In this document: piece after piece, positions 17,375-25,422 of the stretch
How positions within the stretch are numbered: the first letter of the stretch is position 1
Layout: each line of letters opens with the position of its first letter
DNA from: an uncultured Oscillospiraceae bacterium
GTDB lineage: Bacteria; Bacillota; Clostridia; Oscillospirales; Oscillospiraceae
Assembly: GCA_934573935.1 (NCBI GenBank)
Contig: CAKTMO010000008.1
Span: 1-64,000 of the forward strand
Direction of reading: 5' to 3'
DNA: 64,000 nucleotides
The notes under the pieces: model-generated
The model's database searches: none
The model's input: only the letters and a program-made list of their open reading frames with translations
What the model was told of the DNA's origin: nothing
Position numbers and translations under genes: made by a program

Positions 17375-17715
17375 GCATGTTCCTCCCGCAAGCTCAGTTC
17401 CTCCAGCGCCCGAAGGTACTGTTTGTCCAGCTTGCTGTAGGGCGTGTGGACCGCCTTGACGCGGCCCACCAGGATCAGGTCATAGCCCTTTTTCATCTCG
17501 TGCAGGTGCAGGCGATAGATCTCACGCAGCTGGCGGCGGACACGGTTGCGCACCACGGCCTTGCCCAGCTTGGTGCTGACCGTTACGCCCAGGCGGGTCT
17601 TGCCCTGCTTGTTCTTCTGGCAATAGACCACCAGTCCGCCCTGCACGCTGGAGCGCCCCTTGCGGTACATGCGCCGGAACACATAATTCTCTTTTATGGT
17701 CACGGCAGCTTTCAT
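17371..17715 (-). CDS. rnpA: ribonuclease P protein component
   Basis: 114 residues, basic, with the RNR-type motif [14 protein letters not shown]. It is the protein subunit that aids tRNA 5-prime maturation by RNase P RNA. The start is the ATG at 17715 behind AAGGAG; the upstream in-frame ATG at 17742 lies in repeat sequence. The leader is invaded by a family-A repeat, which separates rnpA from rpmH. Confidence 0.95.
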   Translation of the reverse strand: MKAAVTIKENYVFRRMYRKGRSSVQGGLVVYCQKNKQGKTRLGVTVSTKLGKAVVRNRVRRQLREIYRLHLHEMKKGYDLILVGRVKAVHTPYSKLDKQYLRALEELSLREEHA

Positions 17716-17732
17716 GGCTTCTCCTTGTGGGG

Positions 17733-17821
17733 GGCAACGCAAAGCGTTGACGGAGGGGTCGTCCGGTAACAGACAATCCCCCAGTCACCTTCGGTGACAG
17801 CCCCCTTTACACAAGGGGGCC
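17733..17821 (+). repeat. family-A multi-hairpin dispersed repeat, copy 2 (short left arm)
   Basis: GGCAACGCAAAGCGTTGAC hairpin, outer stem GGAGGGG / CCCCCAG, hairpin GTCACCTTCGGTGAC, then GCCCCCTTTACACAAGGGGGC. The outermost left hairpin is degenerate and reaches the rnpA ribosome site. Confidence 0.75.
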
Positions 17822-17853
17822 TTTGGTTTGCTTGTCCTGAAAAATACAAACAC

Positions 17854-17892
17854 CAACAGGGACGGCAGTTTTCCCTTCCACCGTCCCTGGCT
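17854..17892 (-). terminator. terminator or attenuator between rpmH and rnpA
   Basis: CAGGGACGG / CCGTCCCTG stem with a T-rich tract on the minus strand, downstream of rpmH. Confidence 0.55.
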
Positions 17893-17929
17893 TATTTAGG
17901 CTTGTTTGGGGTGCACTTTCCGCCTCTCC

Positions 17930-18064
17930 TCAGTGGGTCAGGCGGGCACGGCCCTTGGCGCGGCGGCGGGCGAGAACCTTACGGCCATTGCTGGTCGCCA
18001 TTCTCTTGCGGAAACCATGCACCTTGGAGCGCTGGCGCTTCTTGGGCTGATAGGTACGGAACAT
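17930..18064 (-). CDS. rpmH: 50S ribosomal protein L34
   Basis: 44 residues, the normal length: [18 protein letters not shown], then [20 protein letters not shown]. Start at 18064 behind GGAGGTGTCATGCA. Confidence 0.97.
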   Translation of the reverse strand: MFRTYQPKKRQRSKVHGFRKRMATSNGRKVLARRRAKGRARLTH

Positions 18065-18184
18065 TGCATGACACCTCCATCTTAAAAATATCGCATCCGC
18101 ACATGCTGCCATGGCGGCGCGTACTCGACAGCGGACGAATGTCCGCCGCAGTCGATTTGATCAGTGCGCAAACGCGCAACTGAT

Positions 18185-18214
18185 ATTATACAGAAAAACA
18201 GCAACGTTTGTCAA
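18185..18214 (-). promoter_or_regulatory. rpmH operon promoter
   Basis: Consensus TTGACA (18209-18214) and TATAAT (18185-18190), 18-base spacer. The leader between this and rpmH contains GC hairpins (GCGGACATTCGTCCGC) and no ORF. Confidence 0.85.
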
Positions 18215-18312
18215 CAACTAAATATTGTGTGTTTGTCGAAGTCAGGGGACAAGAGGCCCGCAGGTCCCGCGGGGCTTTCCGCAGCTCCTTGCCGGCCTCT
18301 TTCGAAATTTCC

Positions 18313-18341
18313 TTGACACCCACCTGAAAACGTGCTATTCT
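18313..18341 (+). promoter_or_regulatory. glyS/T-box promoter
   Basis: TTGACA (18313-18318), 17-base spacer, TATTCT (18336-18341). Confidence 0.85.
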
Positions 18342-18345
18342 ATGC

Positions 18346-18513
18346 GCAGTTACAGGCGATGAAGGGCGTGGCTGCCCAGAGCCGCGGGAGGAAATGCCCG
18401 CCGGACGCCCCGTTACCGGCAGCAAGAGTGTGGATGCATCCAAATTCAGGTGGAACCACGGACTAATTGTTTAGTTCGCCCTGATACCGTTATCGCGGTA
18501 TCAGGGCTTTTTT
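18346..18513 (+). ncRNA. T-box leader of glycyl-tRNA synthetase
   Basis: The leader holds the T-box sequence CAGGTGGAACCACGG (18447-18462). A strong terminator with arms GCCCTGATACCG / CGGTATCAGGGC and a T-run (18478-18513) follows directly, just before glyS. Uncharged tRNA-Gly would bind the T-box and favour read-through. The specifier codon was not assigned with confidence. Confidence 0.88.
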
Positions 18514-18549
18514 ATTTGCCAAAACTATTCACATAAAGGAGATATCGAC

Positions 18550-19971
18550 ATGAAAAACACCGAAAAGACCATGGATAAGATCGTGGCGCTGTGCAAAAAC
18601 CGCGGCATCATCTTCGCAGGCTCCGAGATCTACGGCGGCCTGGCCAACACCTGGGACTACGGCCCCCTGGGCGTAGAGCTGAAGAACAACATCAAGAAGG
18701 CCTGGTGGAAGAAGTTCGTGCAGGAAAACCCCTATAACGTGGGTCAGGACGCCGCCATTCTGATGAATCCCCAGACCTGGGTGGCCAGCGGCCATCTGGC
18801 AGGCTTCTCCGATCCCCTGATGGACTGCAAGGAGTGCAAAGAGCGCTTCCGCGCCGACAAGCTGATCGAGGACTGGTGCCAAACCAACGGCTTTGAGCTG
18901 CCCAAGCCCATCGATGCCTTCTCCCAGCAGGAGATGAAGGACTTTGTGGAGGAGAAGAACATCCCCTGCCCCAGCTGCGGCAAGCACAATTTCACCGATA
19001 TCCGCCAGTTCAATCTGATGTTCAAGACTTTCCAGGGCGTGACCGAGGACGCCAAGAACACCGTGTATCTGCGGCCTGAGACGGCACAGGGCATTTTCAC
19101 CAACTTCGTCAACACCCAGCGCACCACCCGCCGCAAGCTGCCCTTTGGCGTGTGCCAAATCGGTAAGTCCTTCCGCAACGAGATCACCCCGGGCAACTTT
19201 ATCTTCCGCGTCCGCGAGTTCGAGCAGATGGAGCTGGAGTTCTTCTGCAAGCCCGGCACCGATCTGGAGTGGTTCAACTACTGGCGCACCTTCTGCCACA
19301 ACTGGCTGCTGGGCATCGGCTTGAAGGACGAGAATCTGCGGCTGCGGGATCACGATCCCGAGGAACTGTGCTTCTATTCCAAGGCCACCACGGACTTTGA
19401 GTTCCTGTTCCCCTTCGGCTGGGGCGAACTGTGGGGCGTGGCGGACCGCACCGACTACGACCTGACCCAGCATCAGACCGTGTCCGGCAAGGATCTGACC
19501 TATTTCGATCCCGAGACCAACGAGCGCTACATCCCCTATGTGGTGGAGCCCTCTCTGGGCGTGGAGCGCAGCGTGCTGGCCGTGCTGGTGGACGCCTATG
19601 ACGAGGAAGTGGTGGACGAGGCCAAGAACGACGTCCGCGTGGTGCTGCACCTGCACCCCGCCCTGGCGCCCTACAAGGCCGCCATCCTGCCCCTGAGCAA
19701 GAAGCTCAGCGAGCCTGCCCGCAAGATCTATGAGGAGCTTTCCAAGGAGTGGATGCTGGACTTCGACGAGACCGGCTCCATCGGCAAGCGCTATCGCCGC
19801 GAGGATGAGGTGGGCACCCCCTACTGCATCACCGTGGACTTTGACACCGTGGGCGACGCGGAAAAGGCCGGCGACAACTGCGTCACCGTCCGCGAACGCG
19901 ACACCATGGAGCAGGTGCGTATCCCCATCAGCGAGTTGAAAGCCTATCTGGCGGAGAAGCTGGCGTATTAA
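18550..19971 (+). CDS. glyS: glycyl-tRNA synthetase, dimeric class II
   Basis: 473 residues; charges tRNA-Gly. Class II motifs are visible: [11 protein letters not shown] (motif 2 area), [11 protein letters not shown], and [15 protein letters not shown] (motif 3). An internal [15 protein letters not shown] zinc-like insertion sits at about 97-140. The C-terminal anticodon-binding domain is [15 protein letters not shown]. This is the single-chain dimeric form, not the alpha2beta2 form. The ATG follows AAAGGAGATATCGAC and the gene is controlled by the T-box leader. Confidence 0.97.
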   Translation: MKNTEKTMDKIVALCKNRGIIFAGSEIYGGLANTWDYGPLGVELKNNIKKAWWKKFVQENPYNVGQDAAILMNPQTWVASGHLAGFSDPLMDCKECKERFRADKLIEDWCQTNGFELPKPIDAFSQQEMKDFVEEKNIPCPSCGKHNFTDIRQFNLMFKTFQGVTEDAKNTVYLRPETAQGIFTNFVNTQRTTRRKLPFGVCQIGKSFRNEITPGNFIFRVREFEQMELEFFCKPGTDLEWFNYWRTFCHNWLLGIGLKDENLRLRDHDPEELCFYSKATTDFEFLFPFGWGELWGVADRTDYDLTQHQTVSGKDLTYFDPETNERYIPYVVEPSLGVERSVLAVLVDAYDEEVVDEAKNDVRVVLHLHPALAPYKAAILPLSKKLSEPARKIYEELSKEWMLDFDETGSIGKRYRREDEVGTPYCITVDFDTVGDAEKAGDNCVTVRERDTMEQVRIPISELKAYLAEKLAY

Positions 19972-19992
19972 AATAACAGCATGAAAGCATTG

Positions 19993-20023
19993 AAAAAGAG
20001 AGCCGCGAGGCTCTCTTTTTTCT
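19993..20023 (+). terminator. glyS terminator
   Basis: AAAAAGAGAGCC / GGCTCTCTTTTTT hairpin, about 20 bases after the stop. Confidence 0.85.
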
Positions 20024-20030
20024 TATAAGA

Positions 20031-20580
20031 AGTGTTTCGCGCTCCGGCGCGACCTACTTTTGGCTACAGTGCCAAAAGTAGGCAAAAACACCGGAAGAAA
20101 CCTCCGGTTTCTTCCCTTCCGGGCGCGCTATGCATTGTACAGAAATGTAACTGCATCCCACACGCTCACATGAGATTTTCGTTTTCGCTTTGTTAAAAGG
20201 ATCGTCTCTGCTCCCGCGTCGCTGCCGCTGACTGGTGCGGGGAAGCGTCTTTTGCGTCTACAGTGCGGCGCGATGTGGGCATCGCGCCCTACAAAGTTCT
20301 TTCGACGGTATGCGTAGGGCGGCATGACCACCTGCCGCCGTGAACAGCGCTTTTGGTTCTACCGTTGATAACGTCAGCGGCAGCGGCGCAAGAGGGACAG
20401 ACGATGCGTCATACGTAACGAAATCAACTCTGTTCTGCGAACGCGAGAGATAAGGTATCAAATTAAAAACAGGGAATAGCGTGCGCGGATTCTTAAACCG
20501 CAGGTTTAAGTGGCGTTTTTGGGTACTTTTGCCGCCAAGGGCAAAAGTGCCTCGTGGCCGGAGCCACGAAATATCCCATT
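20031..20580 (+). repeat. family-B composite intergenic repeat, copy 1
   Basis: Opens with GCGCTCCGGCGCG, then CTACTTTTGGC / GCCAAAAGTAG arms, then GGAAGAAACC / GGTTTCTTCC. A TTAAAAGGATCGTCTCTGCT block follows. A long pair GCTGCCGCTGAC / GTCAGCGGCAGC encloses nested GTAGGG modules (20263-20340). It ends with TTAAACCGCAGGTTTAAG and a GTACTTTTGCC / GGCAAAAGT hairpin. Copies lie at 49010-49325 (reverse) and 60113-60563. No ORF of note. Confidence 0.75.
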
Positions 20581-20676
20581 ACCGCAAAGTAAATAAAGAA
20601 AGCCACAAAATTGTAGCATAATGACGATGTGACGTTTCTCTTGTGCTATGCTGTACAAAAGGAGGCCATGATAGAG

Positions 20677-20853
20677 ATGGAACACGAAAAAGCCTGCGGA
20701 ACCTGCCGCCATTTCCGGCGGCATTATATAAAGCTGCCGGGTGATACATTCCGCGCCATCCAATGCGGTCATTGCGTGTATCCCCGCCTGAAGCCGCGGC
20801 AGGCCGATACGCCGGCCTGCTGGCGGTATGAGAAGAAAAAAAGAGAGCCGTAA
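20677..20853 (+). CDS. 58-aa Cys-rich protein, zinc-ribbon-like
   Basis: 58 residues with five cysteines as CGTC (7, 10), CGHC (30, 33) and Cys48, plus conserved His16 and His32; probably binds a metal. An AAGGAGG site lies upstream; ATG at 20677 is preferred over the in-frame ATG at 20668, which is too close to it. A paralogue of identical length is encoded at 43186-43362, sharing FRxHYI, GHCVxPRLKxR and an AC-x-Y/W end. The function is not known. Confidence 0.75.
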   Translation: MEHEKACGTCRHFRRHYIKLPGDTFRAIQCGHCVYPRLKPRQADTPACWRYEKKKREP

Positions 20854-20866
20854 GGCTCTCTTTTTT
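20836..20866. terminator. convergent terminator
   Basis: AAAAAAAGAGAGCC / GGCTCTCTTTTTTT hairpin overlapping the 3-prime end of the 58-aa gene and facing the D,D-carboxypeptidase end; usable on both strands. Confidence 0.8.
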
Positions 20867-20871
20867 TCCTT

Positions 20872-21846
20872 TTATTTCTGCACCTGCGCCAGATATTCCT
20901 CCAGGCACAGATCGTTGTCCATGATGTATTTCGCGGCCTCCACACCTACGTAGCGGTAGTGCCAGGGCTCGTAAATAACGCCGGTGATGTCCTCTTTCCC
21001 CTCAGGGAAGCGGAGGATGAAGCCGTAATCGGCGCAGTGGTCGATAAGCCAGGTATAGGCGGCGGTGTTGGCAAAGGTCTGCTCCAGCGTGTAGTCGCCG
21101 CTGCCGCCCACGTCCATGGCCAAGCCGCAGTTATGCTCGCTGAAGCCAGGACGCTTGACGATGGTGCCGCCCACCTTCTGAGCCTCCAGATCGCTGTAGC
21201 CCTGGTCGGTGTACTGCTTCACCTTGCGCCAGTAGAGGGTGTTCTGCTCGTCCTTGGGGCGATAGGCGCTGACCACCGCCAGCCCGTAGGCACTGGCATC
21301 CTTCAGCATCCGCTCTACTGCGTCGGTGATGCGGCTGTCCATCTGCTTGCCGCCGGTAACGGTGGTAAAGGACACGTCGCTGTCATAGCCCGCGGGCAGG
21401 GGGTTCCAGTCGTTCACCAACAGCAGCTGCCAGTCTGGCTGTCCGCCGCCCTGATAGCTGTCCATCTGGACGTAGTGGCCTTTGGTGGAGTATTGCAGGA
21501 GGCCGTTGGCATCGATATACGGCTCGTCGCTGCCGGTGGGAGTGGCCGTGCCGCTGCCAGTGTTATCGCCGGTGTTGGGTTCGTCGGTCTTGTCCGGCTC
21601 CTCCATCTTATCGGGGTCGTTGGTACCCGCGGGATCATCCTTGTTTTCCGGCTGCTGGGTGTCGTCGGGGGTGTTGGGCTCCGCCATCTGCTGGAGGTCG
21701 TCGTGCTTGGGTGGGATGGCGTCGTGCTTGCTCAGTCCCACGATCACCAGCACCACGGCGGCGATCAGCACCACCAGCGCAATGATCCACACCAGCGGCG
21801 TGGGGCCGCGGCGGCCGTGATAGGCGCGTTTTCCTTGCTGTGTCAT
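20872..21846 (-). CDS. membrane-anchored D-alanyl-D-alanine carboxypeptidase (VanY/M15B)
   Basis: 324 residues. A cytoplasmic basic start is followed by one membrane helix (about 18-40, LVWIIALVVLIAAVVLVIVG). A disordered Asp/Pro/Thr linker (about 45-108) comes next, then an M15B peptidase domain. The metal ligands are in GFSEHNCGLAMDV and EPWHYRYVG. It trims terminal D-Ala from peptidoglycan stems outside the cell. The start overlaps the alaX stop (ATGA). Confidence 0.9.
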   Translation of the reverse strand: MTQQGKRAYHGRRGPTPLVWIIALVVLIAAVVLVIVGLSKHDAIPPKHDDLQQMAEPNTPDDTQQPENKDDPAGTNDPDKMEEPDKTDEPNTGDNTGSGTATPTGSDEPYIDANGLLQYSTKGHYVQMDSYQGGGQPDWQLLLVNDWNPLPAGYDSDVSFTTVTGGKQMDSRITDAVERMLKDASAYGLAVVSAYRPKDEQNTLYWRKVKQYTDQGYSDLEAQKVGGTIVKRPGFSEHNCGLAMDVGGSGDYTLEQTFANTAAYTWLIDHCADYGFILRFPEGKEDITGVIYEPWHYRYVGVEAAKYIMDNDLCLEEYLAQVQK

Positions 21847-22997
21847 TTCTTCTCTCCTTCAAAAAATTGGTGGATCTCCGCCGCGCCGCAGGCGGCGCTG
21901 CCCTGGGCAAAGCCGTCGCGGCCGCCGCCGCGGCCCTTCAGCGCGGCGTTCATGGATCTGATAAAGTCACGGATGTCAACGCCCTGATGGATAACGGCGT
22001 ATTTGTAGGCACCCTCCTGTCCCGCGAACACGGCACAGCGCCCGCCGCAGCGGGCCGCCACCATGTCGCACAGCCGCCGCACGGCGTCAGACTCCATGGG
22101 GGGCTGCACCAGCAGCACATCGCCCCCACCGTCATATCGGGCGGCCAGCGCGGCGAACTGCTCCGTTTCCAGCCCGTCGCACCGCTGCTTTACCGCGGCC
22201 AGCTCGTCCTTCAGCCGCACCACGGCGGCGTGGGTGGCATCGGGTTTTACCGATAGCTCCCGGCCGATGGCGGTGTTCTGCTGCCAGTTCAGGGCCAGAT
22301 AGTCCAGCGCCCGACGGCCGAATAATACCTCCAGCCGCACACCGTCCCGAAACTTCTGCCAGCCGATGAACTTCACCAGCCCCACCTGTCCGCTGGTCTC
22401 CACATGGGTGCCGCAGCAGGCGCACATATCCGCCCCGGGGAATTCCGTGATGCGCACCGGCCCCTCCAGCGCCTTCTTGCTGCGATAGGGGAGTCGGGCC
22501 AGTTCGTCCGGATCGGGATAACGGATGACGATGGGATGGTTTTCCCAGATGTACCGGTTGGCGCGCTGCTCAATATCCAGCACGCCCTCCCAGGGGATGT
22601 CGGCGTTATAGTCGATGGTCACCACATCGGCCCCCAGGTGGAAGCCGGTGTTGTCGCAGTGATAGGTGCTGCACAGCATGCCGGAGACGATATGCTCGCC
22701 GGAGTGCTGCTGCATATGGTCAAAGCGGCGGGCCCAGTCGATCGCGCCGCAAACCGTTTCCCCCACGGTCAGGGGCTTGTCGCAGGTGTGATGGATCACG
22801 CCGTCCCGTTCGTGGACGTCCCCCACGTTGACGCCGCCCAGTGTGCCGTGGTCGGCGGCCTGTCCGCCGCCCTCGGGATAGAAGGCGGTGCGGTCCAGCA
22901 CCACGTCCCATGCCTTTTTGTCGGCGGTGCAGGCCAACACCGTGGCGTCAAATTGCCGCATAAAGGCGTCCTGATAGTATAGCTTGATGGTCTCCAT
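21843..22997 (-). CDS. alanyl-tRNA editing protein AlaX (long form)
   Basis: 384 residues; hydrolyses Ser- or Gly-tRNA-Ala. The editing-site HxxxH is in HMQQHSGEHIVSG, and the Cys/His ligands are in CACCGTHV. An N-terminal beta domain (YPEGGGQAADHGTLG) precedes it and a C-terminal DHHA1-like oligomerisation domain (GGRDGFAQGSA) follows. The ATG at 22997 follows GGGAGAAACTA; the longer frame start is rejected. Confidence 0.9.
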   Translation of the reverse strand: METIKLYYQDAFMRQFDATVLACTADKKAWDVVLDRTAFYPEGGGQAADHGTLGGVNVGDVHERDGVIHHTCDKPLTVGETVCGAIDWARRFDHMQQHSGEHIVSGMLCSTYHCDNTGFHLGADVVTIDYNADIPWEGVLDIEQRANRYIWENHPIVIRYPDPDELARLPYRSKKALEGPVRITEFPGADMCACCGTHVETSGQVGLVKFIGWQKFRDGVRLEVLFGRRALDYLALNWQQNTAIGRELSVKPDATHAAVVRLKDELAAVKQRCDGLETEQFAALAARYDGGGDVLLVQPPMESDAVRRLCDMVAARCGGRCAVFAGQEGAYKYAVIHQGVDIRDFIRSMNAALKGRGGGRDGFAQGSAACGAAEIHQFFEGEKK

Positions 22998-23125
22998 TAG
23001 TTTCTCCCTGTATGGAAAATGTTCCATTCCTTAGTATGCAGCAAAAAGGGGAAAAAGGCAAGGCTTTTTCATGGAAAAGGGGATAAGAACAGGGCGGACT
23101 GCCGTCCGCCCTGTAAAGAGGATCG

Positions 23126-23881
23126 TTACTTTTCCGTTTCGTCGCCGGTGTTTGCCGCGGCGGTGACTGTGCCGTCAGCGGCGACGGCGAACCGGCCGCT
23201 CTGCTGCCCCATGGCGCCCCTGCTGAAATAGACCGTCCAGCTGCCGCCGGAAACATCGTACCGGCCATAGGCCGTGTCATATTCGCCGTTGAACTGGGCT
23301 TTGGCCGCGTCGATGGCCTGCTGTTCGGTCATGATCCCACGGCCCAACTGCGTGGTGTCCAGAATGGACAGCAGCTCATCCCGACAGGCCGTCCAGGTCT
23401 CTTGTGTAAAGGTACCGGTGGGGGCGCAGACATAATCGCCGGGGACGTTCTCAAAATAGATGTTCAGCCACAGGCTGTCGCTGCTCTTCTGCGTGTGCTG
23501 CCAGACCTTCTGGCCGTTAGGCAGAGTGACCTCCTCGCTGGTCAGGTCGGTGCCGCACAGGCCGAAGCCGTCGCGCCAGCAGAGCAGCTGAAAATCCAGC
23601 GCCTTGTCACCGGTTTTCCAGAAGTGGATGCCCTCGGTGTTCTCCTCCTTGTGCTGCACCGCTTCCCACTGCCAGCCGTCGGGAAGGATCAGCGCCATGT
23701 CCACGTTGCCGCTGGTATAGGTAGCGCTCTGGCCGACGGCGTCGGGCTGGGGATCCGGCGGCGTGATGCTGCCGGTGGGATCATTGCCGCCCTTGGCTGT
23801 GCAGCCGGACAGCGTGACCACCGCGGTCAGCGCCAGAACACAGGCGGCGGACAGCAAAATCAGAGACAGAAAACGTTTCAT
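23126..23881 (-). CDS. putative lipoprotein, unknown function
   Basis: 251 residues. The signal peptide ends in a lipobox (VVTLSGC, Cys at about 27). The body has ALILPDGWQWEAV and a C-terminal repeat-like unit (EQQAIDAAKAQFNG, then SGGSWTVYFSRG) reminiscent of PepSY-type small domains, which is tentative. Start at 23881: the upstream in-frame ATG at 23893 abuts the AAAGG site. Probably attached to the outer face of the membrane; monocistronic. Confidence 0.75.
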   Translation of the reverse strand: MKRFLSLILLSAACVLALTAVVTLSGCTAKGGNDPTGSITPPDPQPDAVGQSATYTSGNVDMALILPDGWQWEAVQHKEENTEGIHFWKTGDKALDFQLLCWRDGFGLCGTDLTSEEVTLPNGQKVWQHTQKSSDSLWLNIYFENVPGDYVCAPTGTFTQETWTACRDELLSILDTTQLGRGIMTEQQAIDAAKAQFNGEYDTAYGRYDVSGGSWTVYFSRGAMGQQSGRFAVAADGTVTAAANTGDETEK

Positions 23882-23978
23882 GAGGAGCACCATCCTTTCT
23901 GTCTATAAGACGCTGGGAAGGGGCAGAATGTTCCCTGATGGCAGGCGGAAATTTCTGGCGGCGGAAAGCCGGCAAAAC

Positions 23979-24008
23979 AAAAACAGACGCCCGATGGACG
24001 TCTGTCGA
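23979..24008 (-). terminator. rpsT terminator
   Basis: CAGACGTCCATCGGGCGTCTG hairpin with TTTTTGTTTT on the minus strand, just past the rpsT stop. Confidence 0.75.
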
Positions 24009-24018
24009 ATGTGGTTCG

Positions 24019-24282
24019 TTAACCGATCTTATTCAGCTTCAGGGTCAGAGCGGACTTCTTGTGAGCCGCGTTGTTCTTGTGCATCAAACCCTTGGCAGCA
24101 GCCTTGTCGATGGCCTTGACCGCCACCTTGTAAGTGCCCTCGGCCTCGGTGCGATCGCCGTCAACGGCAGCAGCCTCGAACTTCTTGATAGCAGTCTTCA
24201 GTGCGGACTTTTCGGCTTTGTTGCGGGCATTGCGCGCCTCTGCCACCAGAACACGCTTCTTAGCAGACTTGATATTCGGCAA
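24019..24282 (-). CDS. rpsT: 30S ribosomal protein S20
   Basis: 87 residues, basic, starting PNIKSAKKR after the initiator and ending LTLKLNKIG. The initiator is TTG at 24282 with GAGGAGG upstream. No ATG gives the family N-terminus; the longer frame from 24369 adds unrelated residues. Divergent from gpr, as in Bacillus. Confidence 0.95.
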   Translation of the reverse strand: MPNIKSAKKRVLVAEARNARNKAEKSALKTAIKKFEAAAVDGDRTEAEGTYKVAVKAIDKAAAKGLMHKNNAAHKKSALTLKLNKIG

Positions 24283-24399
24283 ACCAAACACCTCCTCGGT
24301 TATGACATTAACGCGGACGTAAAGTCCCACGCAGGATGATATTTTAGCATCTTTGCCCAGAAATTGCAAGGGTTTTTTTCAGATTCGCCCTTTTTTTTC

Positions 24400-24428
24400 G
24401 CATAAATCTTTTTTTGGCGGCAAAACTG
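24400..24428 (+). promoter_or_regulatory. candidate forespore (sigma-F/G) promoter of gpr
   Basis: GCATA (24400-24404) and GGCAAAACTG (24419-24428) resemble the sigma-F pattern GYWTA..GGNRANANTR, with a slightly short 14-base gap. A forespore sigma is expected for gpr from Bacillus. Confidence 0.3.
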
Positions 24429-24477
24429 CCCAATATCCACAACATTTTGTGCTTTTGAAAGGAGTGTGACCACAAAC

Positions 24478-25338
24478 ATGAGGATCACCCGCACCGATTT
24501 GGCGCTGGAAAGCGTAGAGAATATCCGGAAGCAGGGGGATATTTCCTGTCTGGAGGGCGTTCACGCCAGAGAGTGTGAGCGGCAGGGCTATCCTGTCACG
24601 GAGGTCGAGATCCGTTCGCCCCGGGCGGCGCAGGCGGTGGGCAAACCGGAGGGACGGTATGTGACCATCGACCTGCGCCCCTTCTTCCGGCGGGAGGAGG
24701 GCTTTTTTGTCCGCGCAGTCAACTGTCTGGCCGGTGAGCTGCGGCGGCTGCTGCCGAAGGTCGGGCAGGACTTTCCCGTCCTGACGGCGGGGTTGGGCAA
24801 CCGCTGCATGACTGCCGACGCAGTGGGGCCGCTGGCGCTGGAAAATCTGCTGGTCACGCGGCATATGGTGCGCGCCCTGCCCCGCCAGTTTCAGGGCTTT
24901 ACGCCGGTGTCGGCCCTGGCCCCGGGGGTATTGGCGGAGACGGGCATGGAGACGCTGGAGCTGCTGCGGGGCGCCGTACAGGCCACCGGAAGCGCCGCCG
25001 TCATCGCCATAGACGCATTGGCCGCCCGCGGGCGGGAGCGGCTGTGTGCCACGGTGCAGCTGGGGGACACGGGGCTGATCCCCGGCAGCGGCGTGGGCAA
25101 CAACCGCAAGGCGATCAATGCTCAGACCCTGGGGGTTCCGGTGATCGCCGTGGGCGTGCCGACGGTGATCGCCGCCAGCTTGCTGGAGGGAGAAGGGGAG
25201 GACGAGGACCCCCTGTTCCTGACGCCGCGGGACATCGACAGCCGCGTGCGGGAGCTGGGCCGCGTCATCGGTTACGGCGTGACGCTGGCGCTGCAGAAGG
25301 GACTGAACGTGGAGGACGTAACGGGGCTGTTGGGATAA
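24478..25338 (+). CDS. gpr: germination protease GPR
   Basis: 286 residues; the aspartic-type protease that degrades small acid-soluble spore proteins during germination (family A25). Matching segments are TDLALE near the N-terminus, LTAGLGNRCMTADAVGP, IAIDALAAR, and LIPGSGVGNNRKAIN. The ATG at 24478 follows GAAAGGAG; a GTG at 24466 is too close to it. It shows that the organism is a spore former. The next gene has its own promoter. Confidence 0.95.
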   Translation: MRITRTDLALESVENIRKQGDISCLEGVHARECERQGYPVTEVEIRSPRAAQAVGKPEGRYVTIDLRPFFRREEGFFVRAVNCLAGELRRLLPKVGQDFPVLTAGLGNRCMTADAVGPLALENLLVTRHMVRALPRQFQGFTPVSALAPGVLAETGMETLELLRGAVQATGSAAVIAIDALAARGRERLCATVQLGDTGLIPGSGVGNNRKAINAQTLGVPVIAVGVPTVIAASLLEGEGEDEDPLFLTPRDIDSRVRELGRVIGYGVTLALQKGLNVEDVTGLLG

Positions 25339-25358
25339 CGGCACAGGCGTCTTTCGGC

Positions 25359-25387
25359 TTGCCATCCGCCCTGCGGTGTGCTATGCT
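25359..25387 (+). promoter_or_regulatory. promoter of the radical SAM/Cys-tail operon
   Basis: TTGCCA (25359-25364), 17-base spacer, TATGCT (25382-25387). Confidence 0.65.
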
Positions 25388-25422
25388 GAGGGCAGGAGCC
25401 CTATGCTCCCCAGGAGGAACAC

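Noticed and set aside
20629..20670. Earlier starts for the 58-aa protein at 20677
   Set aside because: The frame upstream of AAGGAGG lacks the family match to its paralogue and the ribosome site would lie inside the coding region.
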